From contig DATCKG010000036.1 of NCBI GenBank assembly GCA_036562385.1, positions 1 through 64,000 of the forward strand: a stretch of 64,000 nt of DNA, read 5' to 3'. The stretch's first letter is position 1, and each line of letters opens with the position of its first letter. This DNA comes from DATCKG01 sp036562385 (GTDB lineage Bacteria > Bacillota > Sulfobacillia > Symbiobacteriales > Symbiobacteriaceae). The position numbers and the translations under genes were made by a program. The notes beneath the pieces are model-generated. The model ran no database searches, had not been told where the DNA came from, and saw nothing but the letters and a program-made list of their open reading frames with translations. Below, one piece after another: positions 40,501 through 48,528 of this stretch.

Positions 40501-41994
40501 GAGACGTTCCTGGGCTTCAAGGGGGACAAGGTGCCGGACATCGACCTGAACTTCTCCGGCGAGGTGCAGAGCCGGATCCAGAAGTACTCCGAGGAACTGC
40601 TGGGCGGGGAAAAGTACGTCTTCAAGGCCGGTACGGTGGGTACCATTGCGGAGAAGACGGCCTTCGGCATGGTCCGGGGCTGGCTGGAGGAGAACAACAT
40701 CACAGGCATCCGGGAAGCGCACATCGCGTATCTGGCCTCCGGGCTGACCGGAGTGAAGCGGACCACCGGCCAGCATCCCGGCGGCATGGTAGTCTGCCCG
40801 GTGGGGATGGAGATCGAGGAGGTTACCCCTGTTCAGTATCCGGCGGACGACCGGAGCTCGGGGGTGAAGACCACCCACTTCGACTACCACAGCTTCGAGC
40901 AGGCCCTGATGAAGCTGGACATCCTGGGTCATGATGACCCCACGATGCTGAAGATGCTGCAGGACCTGTACCGGGAGAAGATCGGCGATCCCACGTGGGA
41001 TATCCGTTCGGTGCCCGTGGACGATCCCGACGTCCTGGCCCTTTTCAGGCCCGGCGGGAACCGGGTGCTGGGCATCCCGGACGGTGCGCTGCAGTTTGAC
41101 CTGGGCACCATCGCCCTGCCGGAGATGGGCACCCGCTTTGTCCGGCAGATGCTGATGGAGACGAGCCCCAGAACCTTTTCGGACCTGGTGCGAATCTCCG
41201 GTCTGTCCCACGGCACCGACGTCTGGACCAACAACGCGCAGGAACTGATCCGGAAGGGCATCTGCACCCTGCAGACCTGTATCCCCACCCGCGACGACAT
41301 CATGTTGCGGCTCATGTACTGGGGCATGGAGCCGGCCCTGGCCTTCAAGATCATGGAGTCGGTCCGCAAGGGGAAGGGCCTCACACCGGAGATGGAGGAG
41401 GCCATGAGGGCTTGCGGGGTGCCCGACTGGTACATCTGGTCCTGCAAGCAGATCAAGTACATGTTCCCGAAAGCCCACGCCGTGGCCTATGTGCTGTCCT
41501 GCCTGCGCATTGCCTGGTTCAAGGTCCACGAACCGCTGCTGTTCTATGCCGCGCACTTCAGCGTCCGGGCCGGCGCCATCGACGCGAATCTGATCACCCA
41601 GGGCCCGGAGGCGGTACGCCGCTACATGGCGGAGGTGGAGGCCAAGGGGCGGGACGCCTCGCCCAAGGAGAAGGAGTCGCTGAGCGACTACGAACTGGTG
41701 ATGGAGGCGTTCCTGCGGGGAATCCGCTTTGCCAAGGTGGACCTGTACCGTTCCGACGCCACCCGGTATCTGATCAACCCCGACGGCACGCTGCTGTGTC
41801 CCTTCAACTCCCTGCCGGGCCTGGGGGAGAGCGCGGCCCAGGCCATCGTGGAAGCCCGCAAGCAAGGCGAGTTCCTCTCGGTGGAGGACCTCAAGAATCG
41901 GGCACGGCTGAACAAGTCGGTGGTGGAGTTGCTGGAGAACCACGGCTGCCTGAAGGGCTTGCCGGAGGGGAACCAGCTGGTGTTCTCGTTCTGA
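37591..41994 (+). CDS. polC: DNA polymerase III alpha subunit, PolC type
   Basis: This 1467-residue Gram-positive replicative polymerase shows the PolC domain order. An N-terminal domain is followed by an OB domain (VTIEGEVVEVDSRDLKSGRQ). A PHP domain (VELHAHTTMSAMDGLIDPEK) is split by a DnaQ-like exonuclease (FVVLDIETTGFSPIGDDIIE, then HNAQFDYSFLRYH). A zinc module (CPQCKYIEW, CPRCGHPE) and the polymerase palm (KVPDIDLNFSGE, with FKAGTVGTIAEKTAFG) follow. The exonuclease acidic residues D-x-E and HNAQFD are intact, so proofreading is expected. ATG 37591 is the first sound start. Upstream in-frame sequence lacks coding character. Confidence 0.97.
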   Translation: MASHSDWLALIDRAALPPELPPFLEDLRLTRVEVREQTQELFLYLQTSRRLPLKWREPLAEAIARGCFPDRQVTVHLIPEVAGVQGKPEDLVAEAWEDVKAQACAALPRLNGMLASARWEVEGRILRLEFPTDAMVALMQECRAEAKLAELLRRETGLDLQVRCHVRKNRETAANGDPAEAEPESEPVDPSQEFLEQYLNDLRQRESAAKKEAKTEEADFPGPDGVLKGRPIPADEPVREIRTITEEENRVTIEGEVVEVDSRDLKSGRQMITFSVCDLLRSTRPGDLGDTLPVKLFRDPQKDPDLLSVLKKGAWVKVRGNVQFDKFANELVLLADDVMLGKRPERMDTYEGLRRVELHAHTTMSAMDGLIDPEKLVKRAIAWGHRAVAVTDHGVVQAFPAASHVKRPEGFKVLYGCELYVVDDGTPIISRPPKDLPISEAEFVVLDIETTGFSPIGDDIIEVGAVRFRNGQIGESFQRFIKPSKPIPEDVQKLTHITPDMVENAPGPEEVLREFFDFVGDAIIVAHNAQFDYSFLRYHRQKYLGEEFNNPVLDTLILGRSLLPELKSHSLAALTKELGIPLVDHHRADADAKTAAMVLAKLLERVEGIRTVEELNSLTKRMNVEQLRPYQVTCLVRKQHGMKNLYKLISLSHIEYFHRMPRVPRTALEAHRDGLIIGSGGNGGALYDALIRGVPEHELEQLADWYDYLEILPRDCIRYLLDQGQVNSEEQLLELNRRIYELGKKLGKPVCAVSDAHFLDPHEQIFRRILKHGMGFRNDEVDAPLYLRTTQEMLDEFRYLGEEAAVEVVITNPNAIADMVDQVEPVPNKLYPPILEGSAEQTEKLSYEKAKRVYGDPLPEKVAARLEKELKAIIGNGFAVSYYISHLLVKKSNEMGYLVGSRGSVGSSFVAWAMDITEVNALPPHYICPQCKYIEWHDDGTVGSGFDLPRKPCPRCGHPELGRDGQDIPFETFLGFKGDKVPDIDLNFSGEVQSRIQKYSEELLGGEKYVFKAGTVGTIAEKTAFGMVRGWLEENNITGIREAHIAYLASGLTGVKRTTGQHPGGMVVCPVGMEIEEVTPVQYPADDRSSGVKTTHFDYHSFEQALMKLDILGHDDPTMLKMLQDLYREKIGDPTWDIRSVPVDDPDVLALFRPGGNRVLGIPDGALQFDLGTIALPEMGTRFVRQMLMETSPRTFSDLVRISGLSHGTDVWTNNAQELIRKGICTLQTCIPTRDDIMLRLMYWGMEPALAFKIMESVRKGKGLTPEMEEAMRACGVPDWYIWSCKQIKYMFPKAHAVAYVLSCLRIAWFKVHEPLLFYAAHFSVRAGAIDANLITQGPEAVRRYMAEVEAKGRDASPKEKESLSDYELVMEAFLRGIRFAKVDLYRSDATRYLINPDGTLLCPFNSLPGLGESAAQAIVEARKQGEFLSVEDLKNRARLNKSVVELLENHGCLKGLPEGNQLVFSF

Positions 41995-42054
41995 GGGTCC
42001 GGTTCCCGGAGGCAGGGGGCCGGGCCCGGGGCGCCGTCCCGAAGGGGGGAGTTC

Positions 42055-42660
42055 ATGGAGATCCGGCCTTTCCCTCAGGATGCCGAGGCGCTGGAGCGCT
42101 TTGCCCGGGAAGGCCCCTTCCTGTGGCTGTGGGAGTATCCCGACGTGGCTTGCGTCCTCGGTGCTGCCACGCCGGTCAGCGATGTGGACCTGGACCGCTG
42201 CGCCGCTGACGGCGTACCGGTCTACCGCCGGCGTGGCGGCGGCGGCGCGGTGGTGCTCAGCCCAGGCAACCTGATCATCACCGCATGCTACGAGGCCCGG
42301 CAAAAGTTCTTTCCCACCCATTGGATCGGTTCCATCGCCCGGGCCGTGGCTCTGGCCCTGCAGCGGGTGGGAATTGCCGGCGCGGCGGTTCGGGGTCTGG
42401 GCGACGTCGCGGTGGGCGATCGGAAGGTCCTGGGTTCCAGCCTCTACGTTACCCGGCAGGTGGCCCTTTACCAGGGAAGCCTGCTGGTGGACCCCGACCT
42501 GGAGTTGATCCCCAGGTATCTCCCCCATCCCTCCCGGGAGCCGGACTACCGGGCCGGGCGCTCTCACCGGGATTTTGTCACCTCCCTGGCCCGGGAGGGA
42601 TACCGGGGTGGCATGGAAGCCCTCCGGGCGGCGCTGGAGGCGGAACTCCGTGCGGTTTAG
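42055..42660 (+). CDS. Lipoate-protein ligase A family
   Basis: This 201-residue protein has the biotin/lipoate ligase core: VYRRRGGGGAVVLSPGNLI (the RxxGGG lipoyl-AMP loop) and VAVGDRKVLGSSLYVTR with the catalytic lysine. ALYQGSLLVDPDLELIPRYL also fits. It is shorter than LplA and lacks the C-terminal domain, so it may be an octanoyl or lipoyl transferase of the LipM/LipL group instead. ATG 42055 follows AAGGGGGGAGTTC. It lies 60 bases after polC with no terminator between them. Confidence 0.82.
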   Translation: MEIRPFPQDAEALERFAREGPFLWLWEYPDVACVLGAATPVSDVDLDRCAADGVPVYRRRGGGGAVVLSPGNLIITACYEARQKFFPTHWIGSIARAVALALQRVGIAGAAVRGLGDVAVGDRKVLGSSLYVTRQVALYQGSLLVDPDLELIPRYLPHPSREPDYRAGRSHRDFVTSLAREGYRGGMEALRAALEAELRAV

Positions 42661-42744
42661 GCGGAGCGGACCGCGGTCAGGAGGAAAATCCGGCCGCTGG
42701 CGGGAATCGATCGATAACGGCTTGGAAACAGGTGGAGGTTTCGA

Positions 42745-43608
42745 TTGGGTACGGTACACTACAGACTGGTGGCGCTGGACCTGGACGGCACCCTGCTCAA
42801 CAGCCGTCAGCAGATCAGCCCCCGGACCTGGGCGGCGCTGCAGGCAGCCCGGTCCCGTGGCATGACGCTGGTGGTGGCCACGGGCCGGACTCTCCACGGG
42901 GCCCTGTACTGGAGCCGGCGGATCGGGGGCGGCCCTGTCATTTGCTGCAACGGCGGCGGCGTGCTGGATGCTTCCGGGGCGCTGATCTTTCAGCGGGAGA
43001 TTCCTTCCGCATTGCTGGAGCGGGCGCTGGAGATCGCCCGGGAAAGCGGCATGGTGGCCCACTGCTACACTCCCGTGGGCGCCTACCTGGACCAGCCCCT
43101 GCGGTACGCCCGCCGTTATGTCCAGTGGCTCCGGCCGGCCGTGGGCGGTGGCCTGGCCACCCTTTCCGCCATGCGGGCCTTTCTGCGCAACCGGACCCGC
43201 ATCGTACGCAATCTGGTGCAGTGGGCCCGGGATCCCCACAGGCCGCCGGTGCTCAAGGTGATCCTCTTTGGCCCGCCGGAGACGGCGGTCGCCCTGGGGG
43301 AGACGCTGGAGCGGAGCCTCCCCGGGCTGCACGTCAGTTCTTCCGGGGAGGACAACCTGGAGATCACGGCTTCCGGAGTCACCAAGGGCAGCGGCCTGGA
43401 GCGGCTGGCGGCCCGGCTGAAGATTCCCCGGGAGGCCATCGTGGCCTTCGGCGATGCCGACAATGACCGGGAGATGCTGGAGTACGCAGGGCTGGGGGTG
43501 GCCATGGCCACCGCTCCCGAATCCGTTCGGGCGGTGGCCGATCGGGTGACCGCCCCGTGCGACGACGACGGTGTGGCCCAGGTGCTGGAGGAGTTGTGCG
43601 GCGGATGA
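42745..43608 (+). CDS. Cof-type HAD-superfamily phosphatase
   Basis: This 287-residue HAD hydrolase is of the Cof/IIB group. Motif I is LDLDGTLLNSR, motif II VVATGRTLHG, the lysine lies in TKGSGLERLAARL and motif IV is AFGDADNDREMLEYAG. The cap domain, between motifs II and III, is of the C2B type. Substrates of this family are small sugar phosphates and cofactors and cannot be told from sequence. TTG 42745 is used because GGTGGAGGTTTCGA lies before it. It overlaps the next gene by four bases. Confidence 0.9.
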   Translation: MGTVHYRLVALDLDGTLLNSRQQISPRTWAALQAARSRGMTLVVATGRTLHGALYWSRRIGGGPVICCNGGGVLDASGALIFQREIPSALLERALEIARESGMVAHCYTPVGAYLDQPLRYARRYVQWLRPAVGGGLATLSAMRAFLRNRTRIVRNLVQWARDPHRPPVLKVILFGPPETAVALGETLERSLPGLHVSSSGEDNLEITASGVTKGSGLERLAARLKIPREAIVAFGDADNDREMLEYAGLGVAMATAPESVRAVADRVTAPCDDDGVAQVLEELCGG

Positions 43609-44072
43609 GATTCCTCGAGTCCCTGACACAGTTGTGCCTCGCCCTCTGGGTGGGAGGCATGGGCGGGTTTGCCATGACGGCCCCGCTGATCTTTGATGCT
43701 TTCGGACCGGAACGGCAGCGGGCCGGTGATCTGGCCGGCAACATGATCTGGCGGCTGAATATGGTGGGCATCATCCTGGGCGTGGTGGTGCTGCTGATCC
43801 TGCTGCCCAGGCTGCGCCGGGGGATCGCGAAACTGCGGGCCCTCCTGACGGCGGGCGCCCTGGCCATGGCGCTGGTCCAGGCCTTTTACATCTTCCCGCA
43901 AATGGACCGGGCCCAGCCCCCGCAGCCCATCGAGACGTACGCGGAGACCGACCCGGTGCGGGTGGAATACAACCGCTGGCACACGCGGTCGGAGCAGGTT
44001 TTCGGCACCACCATGCTGCTGGCAGCCGGAGCGCTGCTGTTAGGTCCTTTTGAGAAGAGGGAGGGACGGTGA
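43605..44072 (+). CDS. DUF4149 membrane protein
   Basis: This 155-residue protein has four helices: LTQLCLALWVGGMGGFAMTA, MVGIILGVVVLLILL, LLTAGALAMALVQAF and TTMLLAAGALLLG. The loop YNRWHTRSEQVFG is a DUF4149 hallmark. The function is unknown. Its ATG overlaps the preceding stop (ATGA) and its stop overlaps the next start, so all three genes are translationally coupled. Confidence 0.8.
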   Translation: MRFLESLTQLCLALWVGGMGGFAMTAPLIFDAFGPERQRAGDLAGNMIWRLNMVGIILGVVVLLILLPRLRRGIAKLRALLTAGALAMALVQAFYIFPQMDRAQPPQPIETYAETDPVRVEYNRWHTRSEQVFGTTMLLAAGALLLGPFEKREGR

Positions 44073-45370
44073 TGGCAGACTGGGAAGCGCGCTTTTTGGA
44101 GGCGCTCCGTCAGTCCCGTCCGGCCTGGGATGAGCCGCCCGACTGGCGGGCGGCCTTGAGCCTGTACGAGGGGCTGGGGCCCGAGGAAGCAGCGGCGCTG
44201 GACCGCCTCGTCCTCCGCATGATCGACGAAGGGTATCGGAACCCCCACAGTTCCCGGGAAAACCTGCCCTTGGACGACGTGATGGTCAACCTCCCGGAGG
44301 GCATGGTGCCGGAGGACCTGCTCTGCGTGGAGGCCGCGGTGATGGTGGCCGCGGAGCGGGGGCTGGGCCAGGCCTACTTTGCCCTGAACCGGCTGATGCG
44401 CTCCCCCCGGTGGCATGCGTTTTATCCGAGGCTCATCTGGCTGGGGGAACAGGGGCTGGAGGTGCAGCGGAAGCTGGCCTCGACCGACGCCGGCCGCTAC
44501 GCGGGCGCCCTGCTGGGCCTGGCCTGCGGCGATGCCCTGGGGGTGACGGTGGAGTTCCGGACCCGGGAGGAGATCCGGCAGGCTTATCCCGAAGGCCACC
44601 GGGAGATCCGGGGCGGAGGTCCCTTTGGGTTCGCACCGGGGGAATGGTCCGACGACACGGCGATGACCCTGGCGGTGGCCTTTGGCATCGCCGAGTCGCC
44701 GGAGGACCCGGTGGAGGCGGTGGGACGCCGCTTCATGGCCTGGTACGAAAGCCACCCGCCGGATGTCGGCAATACCGTCCGGATGGCCCTGGAAAGCTAC
44801 CGAGCGCTGGGATCCTGGCAGAAGGCCTCGGAGGCGGTGGCAGCGTCTCTGGGGGACCGGGCGGCAGGCAACGGCGCGCTGATGCGGACCCTCCCCACAG
44901 CGCTGGCCTACGGCCCGTCAGTCGAGCAGGCCATCCGGATCGCCCGGATGACCCATCCCCATCCCGAGTCGGATGCGGCGGTGGTGGCTTATCACACCGC
45001 CGTGTGGGCCCTGCTGCAGGGAGCGTCCCGGGCGGAGGCGGTGGAGGCGGGGGTGGGAGCGTCCGGCCCGCTGGCTCAGCGGCTCAGCCGGGTGCCGAAG
45101 CTACGGACTGAGGAGGTGCGTTCCACCGGCTACGTGGTGGACACCCTGGAGGCGGCCTTCTGGGCGTTCCTGCACACGGACAGCCTGGAGGAGTGCATCG
45201 TCACTGCCGTGGGTCTCGGCGATGACGCCGACACAGTGGGTGCGGTGGCCGGCGGTCTGGCCGGCGTCCACTACGGCGTGCTGGCCGTGCCCCGGCGCTG
45301 GTCTGCTGTGCTGAAGGGACGGGCCGAACTGGACGCGGCAGCGGAATCCCTGTATGCCCTCAGACACTGA
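44072..45370 (+). CDS. ADP-ribosylglycohydrolase family protein with N-terminal extension
   Basis: This 432-residue protein has a C-terminal ADP-ribosyl-hydrolase domain from about residue 145: YAGALLGLACGDALGVTVEF, PGEWSDDTAMTLAVAFGIAE, AAGNGALMRTLPTALA and GLGDDADTVGAVAGGLAG. The metal-binding aspartates of WSDDT and GDDADT are present, so hydrolase activity is plausible on ADP-ribosylated proteins, DNA or small molecules. The first 140 residues are alpha-helical and acidic and match no domain I know. ATG 44072 is favoured, with GTG 44069 adding one residue. AGAGGGAGGG lies upstream. Confidence 0.88.
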   Translation: MADWEARFLEALRQSRPAWDEPPDWRAALSLYEGLGPEEAAALDRLVLRMIDEGYRNPHSSRENLPLDDVMVNLPEGMVPEDLLCVEAAVMVAAERGLGQAYFALNRLMRSPRWHAFYPRLIWLGEQGLEVQRKLASTDAGRYAGALLGLACGDALGVTVEFRTREEIRQAYPEGHREIRGGGPFGFAPGEWSDDTAMTLAVAFGIAESPEDPVEAVGRRFMAWYESHPPDVGNTVRMALESYRALGSWQKASEAVAASLGDRAAGNGALMRTLPTALAYGPSVEQAIRIARMTHPHPESDAAVVAYHTAVWALLQGASRAEAVEAGVGASGPLAQRLSRVPKLRTEEVRSTGYVVDTLEAAFWAFLHTDSLEECIVTAVGLGDDADTVGAVAGGLAGVHYGVLAVPRRWSAVLKGRAELDAAAESLYALRH

Positions 45371-45442
45371 AGCGAACGGACGGCCGAAGGTGGCTTCCCT
45401 CGGAAGCCGGGTCGGACAGCGAAACTGGACACAGAGGCGGAG

Positions 45443-46036
45443 GTGAAGCAGCGGCCCGACGACCGCCGGACCGCTGCGAACGATGTGAGTGCGACGAGCA
45501 AGGATCAAACACGGGATTTCAGTCTAACCTTATGGCAGAAGGTGATGTACGCCATTTTGCTCACGGTCCTGTCCATGGCGGTGGTGCTGGGCGGGTCCCT
45601 GCTGGTGGCCGGCCCCTGGGGCGGTGTGGTTTTCGTCCTGATGGCGACCTTGCTGGGCGTGGCGACCTTTTTTGTGACCAGCGGCTGGATGTATAAACTG
45701 CGCCTTGCCCAGCGAGAGATCGTGATTGTCAGCCGGCAGCAGCAGTTTGTGATTCCCCTGGACCGGGTGGGTATGCTGGTCAAGGCCAGCGGTTTCCCCT
45801 ATCCCATCCTCTGGCTGGTGCTGCGCAACTGCGATCAGGGCCGGGAGGTTCCCACCAAGCGGGTGGATGCCCGGACCCGGGAGCTGATCGAGGCGTATCA
45901 GCGGCGCAACCCCGGCAAGAAGATCACCATCATGCCGATTCCCGGCCTCTTCATCCGGTCCATGCGGGGCTTCACCGAGGCCCTGAAGGAGCGGATTCCG
46001 CCCCTGGTGGTGGACGAGCGACTTGGATCAAAATAG
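45443..46036 (+). CDS. Hypothetical two-helix membrane protein with PH-like C-terminal domain
   Basis: This protein of about 197 residues has two adjacent membrane helices (MYAILLTVLSMAVVLGGSLL and VVFVLMATLLGVATFFV). A cytoplasmic domain of about 110 residues follows, whose beta pattern (QREIVIVSRQQQFVIPLDRV) resembles bacterial PH domains. GTG 45443 gives a charged 33-residue N-terminus, but its ribosome binding site overlaps the start codon, so the true start may be later. It lies just before the rimP promoter. The function is unknown. Confidence 0.65.
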   Translation: MKQRPDDRRTAANDVSATSKDQTRDFSLTLWQKVMYAILLTVLSMAVVLGGSLLVAGPWGGVVFVLMATLLGVATFFVTSGWMYKLRLAQREIVIVSRQQQFVIPLDRVGMLVKASGFPYPILWLVLRNCDQGREVPTKRVDARTRELIEAYQRRNPGKKITIMPIPGLFIRSMRGFTEALKERIPPLVVDERLGSK

Positions 46037-46048
46037 GAGATCGTGGGC

Positions 46049-46077
46049 TTGCCAGATGCCTCTCCCTATGTTAGTAT
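46049..46077 (+). promoter_or_regulatory. Strong promoter of the rimP-nusA-infB operon
   Basis: TTGCCA at 46049-46054 and TAGTAT at 46072-46077 are separated by 17 bases. A TG at 46069-46070 forms an extended -10. Transcription would start near 46084, about 186 bases before rimP. Confidence 0.65.
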
Positions 46078-46117
46078 CAGGTAGGATTCGTCGGTATGGT
46101 TTTGCGTGAGTTTTGAG

Positions 46118-46141
46118 GAGTGGGTGCGAACCCACTCTTTT
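46118..46141 (+). terminator. Attenuator-like hairpin in the rimP leader
   Basis: GAGTGGGT (46118-46125) pairs perfectly with ACCCACTC (46130-46137) around a GCGA tetraloop, followed by TTTT. It lies between the promoter and rimP and so could prematurely end transcription of the whole operon. Hairpins in rimP leaders have been reported as attenuation candidates. A second 6-bp stem lies at 46183-46199. Confidence 0.7.
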
Positions 46142-46269
46142 CAACGTCTGGCGCCCTGTCGCCGGACGGTGTGCTGGCACGGGCCGGCAGGGAGCCGGCT
46201 TATTTCATACCCCGGTGCGGGGAAGATTATGGGACGAGTCTGAGGGAAAGATCGGAGGTCAGGTCGGGT

Positions 46270-46752
46270 TTGGGCAAAGGCGGAAAGTCCATCCAGGCGC
46301 AAGTGGAAGCAGTGGCACGCCCCTTGGTCGAAGCAGATGGTCTCGAACTGGTCGATGTGGAATTGGTCAAGGAGGGCGGGTACCGCTATCTGCGCCTCTA
46401 CATAGACAAAGAAGGCGGGGTTTCCTTTGACGATTGCGAACGGGTAAGCCGCGCAGTGGATGCCCGGTTGGATGAGCTTTGGCCCGACCCGCCGTACGAC
46501 TTTTTCGAGGTTTCTTCGCCGGGGGTTGAGCGCCCGCTGAAGCGGGACGCGGACTTCGCCCGCTACGCGGGGCACCAGGTGCAGGTCAGCACCTATGCTC
46601 CAGTAGACGGGCAGAAGCTGTTTATCGGTGAACTGGTGGGACTGGTGGACGGCAACGTGGTACTGCGGCTGACCCGGGGCCCAAACAGTGGCAAGGAGAT
46701 CGCCCTGGACCGCAGGCGGGTCGCACGGGTAAAACTTCACGTTGAGTACTGA
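46270..46752 (+). CDS. rimP: Ribosome maturation factor RimP
   Basis: This 160-residue protein is needed for 30S subunit maturation. PLVEADGLELVDVELVKEGG, LRLYIDKEGGVSFDDCERVSRA, YDFFEVSSPGVERPLKRDAD and a C-terminal SH3-like domain are typical. The start is TTG 46270, with CGGAGGTCAGG upstream, which gives the normal family length. Longer in-frame starts would cross the attenuator hairpin. It opens the rimP-nusA-ylxR-ylxQ-infB operon. Confidence 0.95.
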   Translation: MGKGGKSIQAQVEAVARPLVEADGLELVDVELVKEGGYRYLRLYIDKEGGVSFDDCERVSRAVDARLDELWPDPPYDFFEVSSPGVERPLKRDADFARYAGHQVQVSTYAPVDGQKLFIGELVGLVDGNVVLRLTRGPNSGKEIALDRRRVARVKLHVEY

Positions 46753-46788
46753 GTGCGGCTGGCGGAGAACTGCGAGAGGGGATAGGAA

Positions 46789-47859
46789 ATGAAGGCCGAG
46801 ATTCTGGAGGCGCTGGACGATCTGGTCAGAGAGCGGGGCATCTCCCGGGAGGTCTTGGTGGAGGCCATCGAGGCGGCCCTGATCTCTGCGTACCGGCGAA
46901 ACTTCGGCTCTGCTCAGAATGTGCGGGTCCATTTTGATCCCCAGACCGGGGATTATCGGGTGTATGCCCAGAAGGAGATCGTGGAGCACGTGGAGGATCC
47001 GCGGCTGCAGGTCTCCCTGGAGGAGGCCCGGTCGATCAACCCCTCCTTGAGTCTGGGCGACATCCTGGAGGTAGAGGTCACTCCCCGGAACTTTGGCCGG
47101 ATCGCCGCGCAGACAGCCAAGCAGGTGGTGGTCCAGCGGATCCGGGAGGCCGAGCGGGGCGTCATCTACGAGGAGTATTCGAGCCGGGAAGGCGACATCG
47201 TCACCGCCCTGGTCCTCCGGCAGGATGCCAAGACCAAGGCTGTGTACGTGGAACTGGCCAAGAACGTGGAGGCCGTGATTCCGGCCAACGAGCAGATTCC
47301 CGGTGAGCGGTACCATGAGAACCAGCGGGTGAAGGCCTACGTTATCGAAGTAAAACGGACTCCCAAGGGCCCGGCGATCTCCCTGTCCCGTACCCACCCG
47401 GGATTGCTCAAGCGTCTGTTTGAACTGGAGGTGCCCGAGATCCACGACGGCATTGTGGAGATCAAGGGCATCGCCCGGGAGGCGGGTTCCCGCTCCAAGA
47501 TTGCGGTCTACTCCCGGGAGGAGAATGTCGATCCGGTGGGAGCCTGTGTCGGGGCGAAGGGCATGCGGGTTCAGAACATCGTGAACGAACTGCAGGGTGA
47601 AAAGATCGACGTGGTGGAATGGAGTCCGGATCCCGCAGTCTTTGTCTCCAAAGCCCTGTCGCCGGCGAAGGTCATCTCCGTTGACTGCGACGAGGCGACG
47701 CGGATCGCCCGGGTGGTGGTACCGGATTACCAGCTTTCCCTGGCCATCGGCAAGGAGGGGCAGAACGCCCGGTTGGCTGCAAAACTCACCGGCTGGAAAA
47801 TCGATATCAAGTCCGAGTCCCAGGTGAACGCTGCAGGCGGTCACGGGGACCAGACATAG
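46789..47859 (+). CDS. nusA: Transcription termination/antitermination protein NusA
   Basis: This 356-residue protein binds RNA polymerase and RNA. The N-terminal domain (ILEALDDLVRERGISREVLV) is followed by an S1 domain at about residues 135-200 (EGDIVTALVLRQDAKTKAVY). Two KH domains follow, with DPVGACVGAKGMRVQNIVNE and LSLAIGKEGQNARLAAKLTG. There is no acidic C-terminal repeat, as usual in Gram-positives. ATG 46789 follows GAGAGGGGATAGGAA. Confidence 0.96.
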   Translation: MKAEILEALDDLVRERGISREVLVEAIEAALISAYRRNFGSAQNVRVHFDPQTGDYRVYAQKEIVEHVEDPRLQVSLEEARSINPSLSLGDILEVEVTPRNFGRIAAQTAKQVVVQRIREAERGVIYEEYSSREGDIVTALVLRQDAKTKAVYVELAKNVEAVIPANEQIPGERYHENQRVKAYVIEVKRTPKGPAISLSRTHPGLLKRLFELEVPEIHDGIVEIKGIAREAGSRSKIAVYSREENVDPVGACVGAKGMRVQNIVNELQGEKIDVVEWSPDPAVFVSKALSPAKVISVDCDEATRIARVVVPDYQLSLAIGKEGQNARLAAKLTGWKIDIKSESQVNAAGGHGDQT

Positions 47860-47904
47860 CCCCGCAGTCCTGAACGGTGCCAGATCGGAAAGGGGGTGGC
47901 GGTG

Positions 47905-48192
47905 ATGACCAAAGGGCAGAAGGTGAAGAAGGTACCGCAGCGCATGTGCCTGGGTTGTGGGCAGATGAAGCCCAAGAAGGAGCTAATCAGGGTGGTTCGA
48001 ACGCCCGATGGCGTCATCGATGTTGACAACTCCCCCTCGGGGAAGAAGTCAGGGCGCGGCGCGTACATCTGTCCCTCCCGCGAGTGCCTGAACAAGGCCA
48101 TCAAGGGGAAGAAGCTGGAGCGGGCTTTGGAGCAGCCGATTTCCGACGAGGTATGGGCGAAGATTGAGGCGAGGATGGTGGATAACGGTTGA
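47905..48192 (+). CDS. ylxR: YlxR family RNA-binding protein
   Basis: This 95-residue protein is of the YlxR family (DUF448), always located between nusA and infB. VPQRMCLGCGQMKPKKELIRVVR and KKSGRGAYICPSRECLNKAI are the signature segments, with four cysteines. Relatives have been linked to RNA binding and to RNase P. ATG 47905 is favoured by AAGGGGGTG upstream. A GTG at 47896 lies within that ribosome binding site. Confidence 0.93.
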   Translation: MTKGQKVKKVPQRMCLGCGQMKPKKELIRVVRTPDGVIDVDNSPSGKKSGRGAYICPSRECLNKAIKGKKLERALEQPISDEVWAKIEARMVDNG

Positions 48193-48524
48193 TGCCGCAG
48201 TCCCTCCGGTCCATGTTGGGGCTCGCGCAGAAGGCCGGGCAGGCGGCCTCCGGTGAGGTGGCCGTGGAAGAGGCCCTGCGGAAGCGTCGGGCATACTTGC
48301 TGATCGTGGCGGAGGATGCAAGCCAGCGAACCCGGGAACGACTGGTGGAGCTGGCTGCTGCAGCGTCGGTTCCCTGCTATGTGGTAGGGACGCGGGAGGA
48401 GCTGGGTCGTGCCCTTGGCAAGGGCCACCGGGCAGCGGTGGCTATCACGTCAGCCCCATTTGCCAACGGCATCACCGGTATTCTCACCCGGGAAGGTCTG
48501 GCGCCTGTGGCAGGACGGGGGTGA
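48192..48524 (+). CDS. ylxQ: Ribosomal protein L7Ae-like protein (YlxQ)
   Basis: This 110-residue protein of the L7Ae/L30e fold is expected to bind kink-turn RNA. MLGLAQKAGQAASGEVAVEEAL, LLIVAEDASQRTRERL and VGTREELGRALGKGHRAAVAI match the family. The ATG at 48192 overlaps the ylxR stop by one base (TGATG). The usual gene order nusA-ylxR-ylxQ-infB is kept. Confidence 0.92.
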   Translation: MPQSLRSMLGLAQKAGQAASGEVAVEEALRKRRAYLLIVAEDASQRTRERLVELAAAASVPCYVVGTREELGRALGKGHRAAVAITSAPFANGITGILTREGLAPVAGRG

Positions 48525-48528
48525 TTCC

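Noticed and set aside
37585..43629. A 2014-codon open frame on the minus strand opposite polC
   Set aside because: It mirrors polC codon by codon, lacks family motifs and is explained by GC-rich third positions leaving the antisense frame open. Other long minus-strand frames, at 2105-4081, 4315-6297, 7047-8390, 11175-14309 and 48568-51435, were rejected for the same reason.
46068..46085. TTAGTATCAGGTAGGAT near the rimP promoter as a second FapR site
   Set aside because: The right half does not match the operator and the sequence is fully explained by the -10 box. rimP-nusA has no link to lipid synthesis.
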